NCBI GenBank assembly: GCA_946481205.1
Contig: CAMLNB010000150.1
Coordinates: forward strand, 1 to 8,538
Reading direction: 5' to 3'
Length of the DNA: 8,538 bases
DNA from: an uncultured Kangiella sp.
GTDB taxonomy: Bacteria > Pseudomonadota > Gammaproteobacteria > Enterobacterales > DSM-103792
The translations under genes and the position numbers were made by a program. Numbering within the stretch: position 1 is the stretch's first letter; the number at the start of each line of letters is the position of its first letter. This document shows, piece by piece, positions 1 through 6,338 of the stretch. The notes under the pieces were generated by a model. That model was not told the origin of the DNA and searched no databases. It saw only the letters and a list, made by a program, of their open reading frames with translations.

Positions 1-57
1 GCAACGGCCAGCGTACCGATGTTCGGCGCTGACCGCTACCCGACCAGAAGGTGTGCC

Positions 58-549
58 ATGGCTGAACCGTTGTTTTACCCGAAAGTTGCCGAAACCATTG
101 ACTCTTGGGACTTCGTCTTCCCGAACGATGCCAACCCCTACGGTTCGATGTTCGGTGGCAAATTGCTGGCGATCATGGATACCACCGCTGCGATTGCTGC
201 GATCCGCTATGCCGGTCGCACGGTGTCCACCGCCGCCGTTGAAGCCGTAGAGTTTGTCCATCCCGTGGTTGTCGGCGATCGGCTGAAGACGTCCGCCAAG
301 GTTGTCCATGTTGGCCGTAGCTCGATGATGGTGCGGGTCGATGTGTATGTTGATCACGGCGGCAATGATTTTCAGCGCTGCACCCACGCCCACTTTGCCA
401 TGGTGGCGTTCGATGACCGGCGCAAGCCCACCCAAGTACCACCGCTGAAAATTGAAACCGCTGACGATCAGGCTGCGTTTGATCTGGCCGCGTCGATTCG
501 TGCCAATGCACTGGAACGTGCCAAGCGTGCCAAGCAACAATCCAGCTAA
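58..549 (+). CDS. Acyl-CoA thioesterase, hotdog fold (YciA/Acot-like)
   Basis: A 163-residue protein of the single-hotdog (4HBT) acyl-CoA thioesterase family, which hydrolyses acyl-CoA to free acid and CoA in the cytoplasm, normally as an oligomer. The active-site segment NPYGSMFGGKLLAIMD (residues 26-41) carries the GG-K-LL and MD pattern of YciA-type enzymes, and Asp41 is the likely catalytic acid. It is followed by the VEFVHPVVVGDRL strand typical of the fold. The basic, Ala-rich tail (150-163) is probably helical. The ATG at 58 is preferred over the in-frame ATG at 19 because AGAAGG lies six to seven bases before it and the extra residues upstream look non-native. The gene is followed after 47 bases by a second hotdog enzyme, suggesting co-transcription. 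Chain-length preference cannot be read from the sequence. Confidence 0.88.
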   Translation: MAEPLFYPKVAETIDSWDFVFPNDANPYGSMFGGKLLAIMDTTAAIAAIRYAGRTVSTAAVEAVEFVHPVVVGDRLKTSAKVVHVGRSSMMVRVDVYVDHGGNDFQRCTHAHFAMVAFDDRRKPTQVPPLKIETADDQAAFDLAASIRANALERAKRAKQQSS

Positions 550-596
550 ATCCACCGCTATGGCTTGCTGCCAACACTCGGCAAAGGACGATCGCG

Positions 597-1073
597 ATGA
601 ACCAGAACCGCTCGCAAACGCTGCGCTTTCTTGCTGAACCCGGCGAAGTCAATTTCGGCGGCAAGGTGCATGGCGGCAGCGTGATGAAATGGATTGACCA
701 AGCCGGCTATACCTGCGCGGTTGGTTGGAGCGGCCAATACTGCGTGACGGTCTACGTCGGTGGTATTCGCTTCTACAAGCCGGTGCATATCGGCAGCTTG
801 GTCGAAGTGCAGGCGCAGGTGATCTACACCGGCAAGACCTCGCTGCATATCGCGGTCGATGTCAGCGCCGGCGATCCGCGCAGCCCGCACAAGGAAAAGA
901 CTACCCACTGCATCATCGTGTTCGTCGCGGTCGACAGCCAAGGCAAACCGATTCCAGTGCCGCAATGGCATCCGCAATCGGATGAAGACAAAGCACTGGA
1001 AAGCTACGCGAAGAAACTGATGGAGCTGCGGCAACGGATTGAAGACGAGATGGAACCATTTCTGCCACAGTGA
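597..1073 (+). CDS. Second acyl-CoA thioesterase, hotdog fold
   Basis: A 158-residue hotdog-fold thioesterase, clearly paralogous in fold but divergent from the gene just upstream. The segment NFGGKVHGGSVMKWIDQAGY (residues 19-38) contains the HGG turn and the ID pair, with Asp34 the likely catalytic acid. Residues 58-75 (RFYKPVHIGSLVEVQAQV) match the second core strand. The C-terminal 30 residues are charged and probably helical. The start is supported by AAAGGA eight bases before the ATG. It probably forms an operon with the preceding thioesterase. It ends 43 bases before the stop codon of a convergent gene. The natural substrate is unknown, and two unlike hotdogs side by side could mean different chain-length ranges or a hetero-oligomer. 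Confidence 0.85.
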   Translation: MNQNRSQTLRFLAEPGEVNFGGKVHGGSVMKWIDQAGYTCAVGWSGQYCVTVYVGGIRFYKPVHIGSLVEVQAQVIYTGKTSLHIAVDVSAGDPRSPHKEKTTHCIIVFVAVDSQGKPIPVPQWHPQSDEDKALESYAKKLMELRQRIEDEMEPFLPQ

Positions 1074-1085
1074 TGCGACAGCAAT

Positions 1086-1127
1086 GGCGCCAGACCATGA
1101 CGGGCGCCGCTCCTGATCAGGCGGCGT
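1086..1127. other. GC-rich inverted repeats between convergent genes
   Basis: Two inverted repeats lie between the thioesterase stop and the end of the small minus-strand gene. GGCGCC at 1086-1091 and 1103-1108 can pair around an 11-base loop. An imperfect palindrome centred on CCTGATCAGG (about 1107-1127) overlaps the minus-strand stop codon. They could terminate or insulate the converging transcripts, but neither is followed by a T-run, so an intrinsic terminator is not demonstrated. Confidence 0.25.
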
Positions 1128-1359
1128 CAAAGAGCAGCAGCACTCCCGCCCCGACGATATACAAGCCGAAAAAATAGCCCAACAGAGCGAGCACCACAGG
1201 CGGATATCGCGTTATTGCCAACCACATCATGTCAAAGAACATGCGCTCTTCTGGATCAGCAAAGAACTGCTCACCATAACGACGGAAATAACGATTCGAT
1301 AGTCGATTGATACCCAAACCAATAGCAATCATCAATGCCGAGAAGAACAACAACAACAT
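1117..1359 (-). CDS. Small two-helix membrane protein, hypothetical
   Basis: An 80-residue protein I do not recognise as a named family. Residues 1-18 (LLLFFSALMIAIGLGI core) and about 52-77 (VVLALLGYFFGLYIVGAGVLLL core) are hydrophobic enough to span the inner membrane. They flank a charged middle segment with RRYGEQFF and DPEER. This predicts two helices with a short loop. It lies 112 bases downstream of the diguanylate cyclase on the same strand and may be read from that operon. The start codon has only a poor ribosome binding site. The plausible hydropathy pattern and position after an operon support a real gene, but no catalytic motif is visible. Confidence 0.6.
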   Translation of the reverse strand: MLLLFFSALMIAIGLGINRLSNRYFRRYGEQFFADPEERMFFDMMWLAITRYPPVVLALLGYFFGLYIVGAGVLLLFDAA

Positions 1360-1471
1360 AAGATGAACATCCAGCCTTCGGTTTTAGCGTGATCGCCGTG
1401 TGTGCTGCGAAACCACCGCTGGTTGACCTGCTCGGTAAGCAATAAAGGGGCTGCCGTTCGGTACGGAAAAC

Positions 1472-3076
1472 CTATGCCGCCGACTCCTCGGCCGCACCCA
1501 CGCCCTTCCGCTCGCAACAAACCTGATTGCGACCTTTGCCTTTGGCGCGATACAACGCCGTGTCGGCGCGATGGAAGACATCGCGCGGGACGTCGTCGCT
1601 TTCGAACTCGGCAACGCCAAAAGACACCGTAACATTGACCGACTGACCACCGACATTGGGGCTGGTATTGGCGATACGCTGGCGTAGCTTGTTGATCGCT
1701 TTGGTGGCATCAACCAGACCGGTTTCCGGCATGATGATCACGAATTCTTCACCGCCATAACGGGCGACAAAATCGGATTCGCGGACACCGTTGCGCAACA
1801 TGTTGGCAACGTGTTTGAGCACGACATCGCCAGCGATATGGCCGAACTTGTCATTCACCTGCTTGAAGTGATCGATGTCAGCAATGACCATGGCCATTTT
1901 GCCGCGATAACGCCGCCAGCGGCTGTATTCCTGATTGAGCCGATCATGATAAGCATGACGATTGGCGATGTCGGTCAGCGCATCGGTGTTGGCGCGGGTG
2001 CGCTGGGCCGATAGCGTGTCGCGCAGCCGCGCCGATTCGTCTTCTGTCGCACGCAGCTGTTCGCGCAGTGCTTTCAGCTCCTGCTCGCTGCGCTGGGCAC
2101 GTTGTTTTTGGCTGTCACGAAACCGGTCAACGCTTTCCAGGATGCGATCCAGGCGCTGATCAATGTCTTGTTGCAGCCGGCCCATGTCTTTGGCGCCCTG
2201 CATGCAATCGTGCAGGCCTTTGACTTCGCTGCGCATATCGGCATCGAGTTTGGCCGAATCGATGGCCGCCGCGGAATCGCGTTCGCCGCTGTTTTGCAAA
2301 AACGCCTGCACTTTGGCGAGCCGGGTGCTGAGCTGGGTCAGGAATTGTTCGAACTGGGCTTGTTCAACGGCGCTGGCATCGAGCAGGACAACGGCGAGTT
2401 CTTCGACCAGTTGCACCAGCTTGTCCGGATCGTGCACTTGCACGAATTGCTGACGCAGTTGGCGCAAACCGACCCGATTGCTTTCCGGCAGTTGCATGCT
2501 GTCGATCAGGCGCACCAACGGATCGGTAATGTCAGTGCTGATCCGTTGAACATGCTCAGAACTGGACGTGGCGCGGTTGTCGTTGCTGCCACCAAACCAG
2601 CGTTGCCACAGTGACGGTTTTTCCGGCCAGCGCAAACAGGCGCGAACAATACCGGCGGCGATCTGATCCGGATCATTGCTCGGTGTTGCGCTCAGCTTGC
2701 GCAGTTCATCCGCCACGGCGTTCGGCAAGTCGGCGGCGAGCAAACCATCGAGCAATTGCTTGGTGTTGAGATTGCCGCTGAGTTTGCTTTCGGTTTCGTC
2801 GCCGATGCGCCGCAGCACATCGGTGATGGCATCCACTTTCTGCTGGATGGCCGGCAACTCACCACCACTGCGCACAGTCTGTCGCAGCGCTTCCAGTGCC
2901 TTGTCGAGTTGCTCATGCACGCCGTTGGCAGCAAAACTGATTTTGACCAGGGCCCGGCGCAGCAGATCCAGATCGTCCGGCGGCAGATCGCCCGCGCCGC
3001 TGACGTTGGTACCAGGGTTAACCGTGCTGTTCAGCGGGGGCAAATCGAGATCACGTTTGTTGCGGGTCACAATCAA
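1472..3076 (-). CDS. Diguanylate cyclase with N-terminal helical domain and GGEEF active site
   Basis: A 534-residue protein that should make cyclic di-GMP from two GTP. The C-terminal GGDEF domain spans about 365-520, with the metal-site segment IADIDHFKQVND (398-409), the active-site GGEEF (441-445) and a downstream VSFGVAEF strand. RESD (432-435) lies five residues before GGEEF, the position of the inhibitory RxxD I-site, so product feedback inhibition is expected. Residues 1-260 are mostly helical and of unknown function. About 300-362 is a heptad-like, charged coiled coil that probably drives dimerisation. No membrane segment or signal peptide is seen, so it is cytoplasmic. The start is TTG at 3076, overlapping the stop of the upstream EEP gene as TTGA; a GTG two codons later is an alternative. 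The same pairing occurs at P. aeruginosa PA5488-PA5487 (DgcH), so this is probably an orthologue, though shorter. Confidence 0.92.
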   Translation of the reverse strand: MIVTRNKRDLDLPPLNSTVNPGTNVSGAGDLPPDDLDLLRRALVKISFAANGVHEQLDKALEALRQTVRSGGELPAIQQKVDAITDVLRRIGDETESKLSGNLNTKQLLDGLLAADLPNAVADELRKLSATPSNDPDQIAAGIVRACLRWPEKPSLWQRWFGGSNDNRATSSSEHVQRISTDITDPLVRLIDSMQLPESNRVGLRQLRQQFVQVHDPDKLVQLVEELAVVLLDASAVEQAQFEQFLTQLSTRLAKVQAFLQNSGERDSAAAIDSAKLDADMRSEVKGLHDCMQGAKDMGRLQQDIDQRLDRILESVDRFRDSQKQRAQRSEQELKALREQLRATEDESARLRDTLSAQRTRANTDALTDIANRHAYHDRLNQEYSRWRRYRGKMAMVIADIDHFKQVNDKFGHIAGDVVLKHVANMLRNGVRESDFVARYGGEEFVIIMPETGLVDATKAINKLRQRIANTSPNVGGQSVNVTVSFGVAEFESDDVPRDVFHRADTALYRAKGKGRNQVCCERKGVGAAEESAA

Positions 3077-3897
3077 GCCATCCGTCGTGGCATTGCGCCG
3101 GGTGCGAGCGGCCCCCGGTGACCGGATTCGCCCAGGTCCAGCGTTGCTGGCAGTTCCAGCGCCATCGCCACCGGCAGGTGGTCGGAATAACAGTATGGCA
3201 GCACTTCAACAGCCTGCACGTTCAACGCGGCACTCACCAGAATGTGGTCGATCTGCCGCTGTGGCTGCCAGCTCGGGAAGGTCAGGCTGTGTGCGGGCAG
3301 GCCTTTCAGTGCAATCCCATGGCGCTGGAAGCACTGGATGATTTCCACGGCTTCGCAATTGGTATCACCCATCAGCACTAGGTACGGGTAGCGTTTGACC
3401 TGTTCGGCGAGAAAATCGAGTTGGGTGCGACGAGCCCGCTTGCCCAAGCTCAGATGCACCGCGACCAGCACCAGTGCGGGGGTCGTGCCGTTGGCACCGC
3501 CACCGAGAAAGGCTTGAATGGCGCCCCGGCCGGGGATCAGTCCCGGCAGTCGGTGTTCATGCACCTGCCGGACCGGGTAGCGCGACAGCAGGCCGTTACC
3601 GTGCTGGCCGAGCTGGGCGAGGTTGCGGGTGCGCTGGGCATGCCAGTACGGGAACTGGGCCAAATCGGCAAGAAACTCGACTTGATTGATGAAGCCGGAG
3701 CGCAGCGAGCCGCCATCGGCCTCTTGCAGTGCGACGACATCGAAGCTGCGCAGTAACCCGGCGATGCGGCGTAGATTGCTCGGCGAGGCTTTGTGCGGCA
3801 GCACATGACGCCAACCACGGGTCAGGTAGTCGCTGGTGCTTTCGGTGGTAATGCCGCACTGGATATTCCAGGACAGCAAGCGGAGGCTGGTGGTCAT
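3073..3897 (-). CDS. Endonuclease/exonuclease/phosphatase (EEP) family protein
   Basis: A 274-residue protein with the complete EEP-fold signature: WNIQ (10-13, metal and active-site Asn11), LQEADG with Glu59, VHLSLG (147-152), GDTN (177-180), QIDHIL (215-220) and the catalytic SDHLPVA (238-244). Members hydrolyse phosphodiester or phosphomonoester bonds in nucleic acids, sugars or lipids using Mg2+; the substrate here is not determinable. No signal peptide is present, so it is cytoplasmic. The ATG at 3897 is chosen because MTTSLRLLSWNIQ begins the first beta strand. The open frame extends to 4074, but those 59 extra residues look like translated leader. The last four bases overlap the diguanylate cyclase start, implying translational coupling. 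It could conceivably act on nucleotides in c-di-GMP turnover, but that is speculation. Confidence 0.88.
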   Translation of the reverse strand: MTTSLRLLSWNIQCGITTESTSDYLTRGWRHVLPHKASPSNLRRIAGLLRSFDVVALQEADGGSLRSGFINQVEFLADLAQFPYWHAQRTRNLAQLGQHGNGLLSRYPVRQVHEHRLPGLIPGRGAIQAFLGGGANGTTPALVLVAVHLSLGKRARRTQLDFLAEQVKRYPYLVLMGDTNCEAVEIIQCFQRHGIALKGLPAHSLTFPSWQPQRQIDHILVSAALNVQAVEVLPYCYSDHLPVAMALELPATLDLGESGHRGPLAPGAMPRRMA

Positions 3898-4076
3898 TGC
3901 GGCATCAAAACCAGGGCGGAGGGTTCCTGTTAGCTGCGCAAGCCCGCATCGGATGCAGACACTGTCGCAAGCATAGCTGCCTACGTTGGAATGGCGAATA
4001 GGCAATTGTGAAGAGCCATGTCGTGATGAGGCTGTTTGCGGCCAAATCAAGCGCGGCGTTAGAAACCGGAGCAAAC

Positions 4077-4103
4077 AAAAAAGCGGCCCGGAGGCCGCTT
4101 TTT
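4077..4103 (-). terminator. Intrinsic terminator of the cytochrome c4 gene
   Basis: Fourteen bases after the cytochrome c4 stop codon, the minus strand reads A-run, GCGGCC, TCCG, GGCCGC, T-run. The six GC pairs close on a C(UCCG)G loop of the stable UNCG class and are extended by five A-U pairs. The sequence is symmetrical, with A-run and T-run on both sides, so it could also stop transcription on the plus strand. It separates the cytochrome gene from the EEP-diguanylate cyclase operon, which therefore needs its own promoter in 3898-4076; no convincing one was found there. Confidence 0.92.
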
Positions 4104-4116
4104 GCGTAACGAATAC

Positions 4117-4755
4117 TCAGTGCAGGCCCACCAGATAATTGGCGAGCGCGGTGATTTGCTCGTCAGTCAGGTTCTTGGCGGCGCCGCGCATCATGCCGTT
4201 CGGGTCATTCTTGCGCTGACCAGCACGGAAGGCCTTCAGCTGATTGATGGTGTAATCAATCTGCTGGCCACCCACGGCCGGGAACTGGGCTGCGCCGAGG
4301 CCGGCGCCATTCGGGCCATGGCAGGCGGTGCAAGCCGGCACGCCGCGGCTGGTGTCGCCACCGCGATACAGCTTTTCGCCCTGGGCCAGAAATTCTTTCT
4401 TGACGCCGCCGTACTGCACTTTCTGGCTCGCGAAATAAGCGGCCAGATCGGCGATGTCGGTATCGGTCAGCGGCGCGGCCATCGGCGACATCGACGGCTC
4501 GTAACGGCCTTGGGCGCCTTGAGTCTCCATGCCCTTCTTGAATTCTTTCAGCTGCTTGGCCAAGTACGCTTCGTTCTGGCCGGCCAGCTTCGGCCACATC
4601 GGGGTGGCGCTGTTGCCATCGGCACCGTGGCAGGCGGCACAAACAGCCGACTTGGCCTTGCCGGCAGCGGCATCGCCAGCCTGCGCGGTGGAGGGCAGAG
4701 CGGCCAACGAAGCGGTCATCGAAGCAAAAACAGCCAGAGCAAACAGTTTGTTCAT
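4117..4755 (-). CDS. cc4: Cytochrome c4, periplasmic diheme c-type cytochrome
   Basis: A 212-residue precursor of diheme cytochrome c4, which carries electrons in the periplasm, usually towards terminal oxidases such as cbb3. Residues 1-26 form a Sec signal peptide ending in the likely cleavage site AQA|GD. Two class I cytochrome domains follow, with haem-attachment motifs CAACH (39-43) and CTACH (142-146). Candidate axial methionines are in SMSPMAAPLTD (domain 1) and NGMMRGAAKNLTDEQ (domain 2), both in the expected context. The length matches the family. The ATG at 4755 is chosen because it begins the signal peptide; eleven upstream in-frame residues are unlikely. It is divergent from engB, an arrangement shared with Pseudomonas. 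Confidence 0.95.
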   Translation of the reverse strand: MNKLFALAVFASMTASLAALPSTAQAGDAAAGKAKSAVCAACHGADGNSATPMWPKLAGQNEAYLAKQLKEFKKGMETQGAQGRYEPSMSPMAAPLTDTDIADLAAYFASQKVQYGGVKKEFLAQGEKLYRGGDTSRGVPACTACHGPNGAGLGAAQFPAVGGQQIDYTINQLKAFRAGQRKNDPNGMMRGAAKNLTDEQITALANYLVGLH

Positions 4756-4845
4756 GGTGGAATCCGGGAGAGCTGAGCCAATCTGCAAGGCCGACCCGCA
4801 CTAGCCTAGCTGCTAGAATGCCGGTCCGGCGGCAAAAACCGCGCA

Positions 4846-4851
4846 ATTATA
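4846..4851 (-). promoter_or_regulatory. Possible -10 box for cytochrome c4
   Basis: A perfect TATAAT hexamer on the minus strand lies in the divergent engB-cytochrome intergenic region, about 90 bases upstream of the cytochrome start. The best -35 at 17 bases (CTGCGT) matches the consensus poorly, so the promoter is tentative. No comparably good plus-strand promoter for engB was found; TAGAAT at 4814-4819 is a weak candidate. Confidence 0.35.
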
Positions 4852-4889
4852 CGGGCTAATCCCCGCAAACGCAGCCCGGAAACCATCTG

Positions 4890-5501
4890 ATGAACTACAA
4901 CCACGCCCGTTTCCTGCTTTCCGCCCCGGCCCGGCACCTGCTGCCCGCCGATGAAGGCTATGAAATCGCCTTCGCCGGCCGCTCCAACGCCGGCAAAAGC
5001 ACCGCACTGAATGCGCTGACCAATCAAAAAGGCCTGGCCCGGACCTCGAAAACCCCGGGCCGGACCCAGCTGATCAACCTGTTCGAGCTCGACCCCGAAC
5101 GCCGGCTGGTTGACTTGCCCGGCTACGGCTACGCCGCCGTCTCGCATGAGCTGCGCGACAACTGGCAAAAAGCGCTGGCCGATTACCTCAAAGCCCGGCA
5201 ATGCCTGCGCGGCATCGTGCTGCTGATGGACATCCGTCATCCGCTGACCGAACACGACCGGCTGATGCTGGAACTCGCCGACGCTGCCCGCAAACCGGTG
5301 CACATGCTGCTGACCAAGGCCGACAAACTCGCGTTCGGCGCCCGCAAAAATGCTCTGCTCGGCCTGCAACGCGAACTGCGCGGTGACCCGCGCTACAGCG
5401 CGCAACTTTTCTCCGCGACCGAAAACATCGGCATGGATGAACTGAAAGCGAAAATGGATGAGTGGTTTGAGGTGAATGAATCTGCCGCCGAAACCGAGTA
5501 A
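4890..5501 (+). CDS. engB: Ribosome biogenesis GTPase EngB (YihA/YsxC)
   Basis: A 203-residue GTPase of the TrmE-Era-EngA-EngB group that takes part in late assembly of the large ribosomal subunit and is essential in many bacteria. All G motifs are present in order: G1 GRSNAGKS (30-37), G2 around TPGRTQ (55-60), G3 DLPGYG (75-80), G4 TKAD (142-145) and G5 SATENIG (175-181). The length and the Asn in GRSNAGKS are typical of EngB. The start at 4890 gives the normal N-terminus; its ribosome binding site (CCCGGAAACC) is weak. The gene is divergent from cytochrome c4. In many gammaproteobacteria it converges with polA with a small RNA between them. Here the interval is about 3 kb long. Confidence 0.96.
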   Translation: MNYNHARFLLSAPARHLLPADEGYEIAFAGRSNAGKSTALNALTNQKGLARTSKTPGRTQLINLFELDPERRLVDLPGYGYAAVSHELRDNWQKALADYLKARQCLRGIVLLMDIRHPLTEHDRLMLELADAARKPVHMLLTKADKLAFGARKNALLGLQRELRGDPRYSAQLFSATENIGMDELKAKMDEWFEVNESAAETE

Positions 5502-5505
5502 CTCT

Positions 5506-5621
5506 CACTCCCTCCCCATTGATGGGGCGAGACGGGAATTAACGAAGCATCGCTTCGTTCAGTCGCAGCGCCACGAGCCGGCGAGTGGCTGGGGCGCGAA
5601 GCGGGGTTGAGGAGACGGTGA
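5506..5621. repeat. Probable palindromic dispersed intergenic repeat
   Basis: This non-coding block directly after engB is full of inverted repeats. CCCC/GGGG pair around 5518-5523. AACGAAGC at 5541-5548 pairs perfectly with GCTTCGTT at 5552-5559 over a three-base loop. GCCAC at 5570-5574 pairs with GTGGC at 5585-5589. The outer ends are imperfect inverted repeats (TCACTCCCTCCCC on the left, the complement of GGGGTTGAGGAGACGGTGA on the right), and GAGACGG occurs twice. This resembles small non-autonomous palindromic elements that occur in many copies, but the window holds only one copy, so the repeat nature is inferred. The first hairpin could help end engB transcription, though it has no T-run. 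Confidence 0.45.
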
Positions 5622-5709
5622 ATCTTTCCGCCACATCGCAGCCTGATTTCGCCACGCAACCATTCTATGGAGCGCGACGTGTCGAATATCTCGTAGGAAA
5701 ACCGGTTAC

Positions 5710-6186
5710 ATGACGATTGATAGATCGATGAATCGCTTTCGGCTCGCAAGCAGAGAACTTTTCAATCAGTACTTTCGGATTGATGACCCATACGAAAACA
5801 ATGGCTGGGATCTGGAAGAAGACTTTTCGCAGATTGAGCAGCTCTTGTTTCAGAAGCTGGTCGCCGAGAAGTATGGTTTACCAACGTCTTCTTACGGTCG
5901 GACGCAAAAAGCCATTGTTGTAAAACCCATCACTGACGGTTGTCCTTGGATGCTGAATCGAGAGCTCCCAGTTGCTCATGGCTACTGGGACTATCCCGAT
6001 GCAAAATTTTTGCAATCAATTCACGCAGAGTTTGTGCGCTTCTTTGATTTCGATTGGTTGGCTTACCGCGATTATCGATATGTGATGGTCTTTGTGAGCA
6101 CCGCTCCGGGTCTTCAAGAGATAGAAAATCGATATGCCTTGGTAGAGACACAATACGTTCGGTATTCGCTAGCCAAGAGCTTATAG
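5710..6186 (+). CDS. Conserved hypothetical protein, function unknown
   Basis: A 158-residue soluble protein with no signal peptide or membrane segment and no motif I can tie to a reaction. Visible features are an N-terminal RLASRELFNQYF helix, an acidic DPYENNGWDLEEDF segment, and an aromatic, acidic C-terminal half (FFDFDWLAYRDYRYVMV). The pattern looks like a family of uncharacterised proteins in gammaproteobacteria, but that is from memory. The start may be the ATG at 5710 (AGGAAAA upstream, rather far) or the ATG at 5728, which begins MNRFRLASREL and looks more native. Its base composition is visibly richer in A+T than engB, suggesting later acquisition. It sits alone between the palindromic repeat and the phospholipase-like gene. 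Confidence 0.65.
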   Translation: MTIDRSMNRFRLASRELFNQYFRIDDPYENNGWDLEEDFSQIEQLLFQKLVAEKYGLPTSSYGRTQKAIVVKPITDGCPWMLNRELPVAHGYWDYPDAKFLQSIHAEFVRFFDFDWLAYRDYRYVMVFVSTAPGLQEIENRYALVETQYVRYSLAKSL

Positions 6187-6277
6187 ACGAGCTGGGTAGT
6201 CGCGAGGACACGCATTGTCTGAGACACTCTTTATTCGCACCATAGTCACAAATCTCTGCTAAGGTTGGACCAGCTCG

Positions 6278-6338
6278 CCTCCGCAGTCTGGTTGTAGGGA
6301 GCCCAAAACCCACAACCAACCACCTGCGGAGGGGACTT
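6278..6338 (+). promoter_or_regulatory. 5' leader hairpin sequestering the Shine-Dalgarno site of the phospholipase-like gene
   Basis: Directly before the start codon, CCTCCGCAG (6278-6286) is the exact complement of CTGCGGAGG (6324-6332), and inside it TGGTTGT (6289-6295) pairs with ACAACCA (6312-6318). A further GGG/CCC pair (6297-6299 with 6309-6311) is possible. The outer 3' arm contains the GGAGG of the ribosome binding site GGAGGGG (6328-6334), so folding would hide it. The structure could act as an RNA thermometer, a ligand-responsive leader, an sRNA-controlled switch or a DNA palindrome bound by a regulator; the sequence does not tell which. No T-run follows, so it is not an intrinsic terminator. 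Confidence 0.7.

Noticed and set aside
558..1130. Minus-strand open frame of 190 codons across the second thioesterase
   Set aside because: It covers the whole of a convincing hotdog gene and has no ribosome binding site or family resemblance.
2102..3341. Several plus-strand open frames within the diguanylate cyclase and EEP genes
   Set aside because: The minus strand encodes complete GGDEF and EEP domains; the plus frames cross the gene boundary and show only biased composition.
3898..4074. N-terminal extension of the EEP protein by 59 residues
   Set aside because: The extension has no EEP-family character and precedes the first core strand; the ATG at 3897 gives the normal domain start.
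4102..4776. Long plus-strand open frame (224 codons) opposite cytochrome c4
   Set aside because: It is the antisense shadow of a gene with two clear CxxCH motifs and a signal peptide; its Ala/Gly/His-rich composition is typical of high-G+C antisense frames.
4806..5405. Minus-strand open frame of 199 codons opposite engB
   Set aside because: It overlaps the complete set of EngB G motifs on the other strand and is a compositional shadow.
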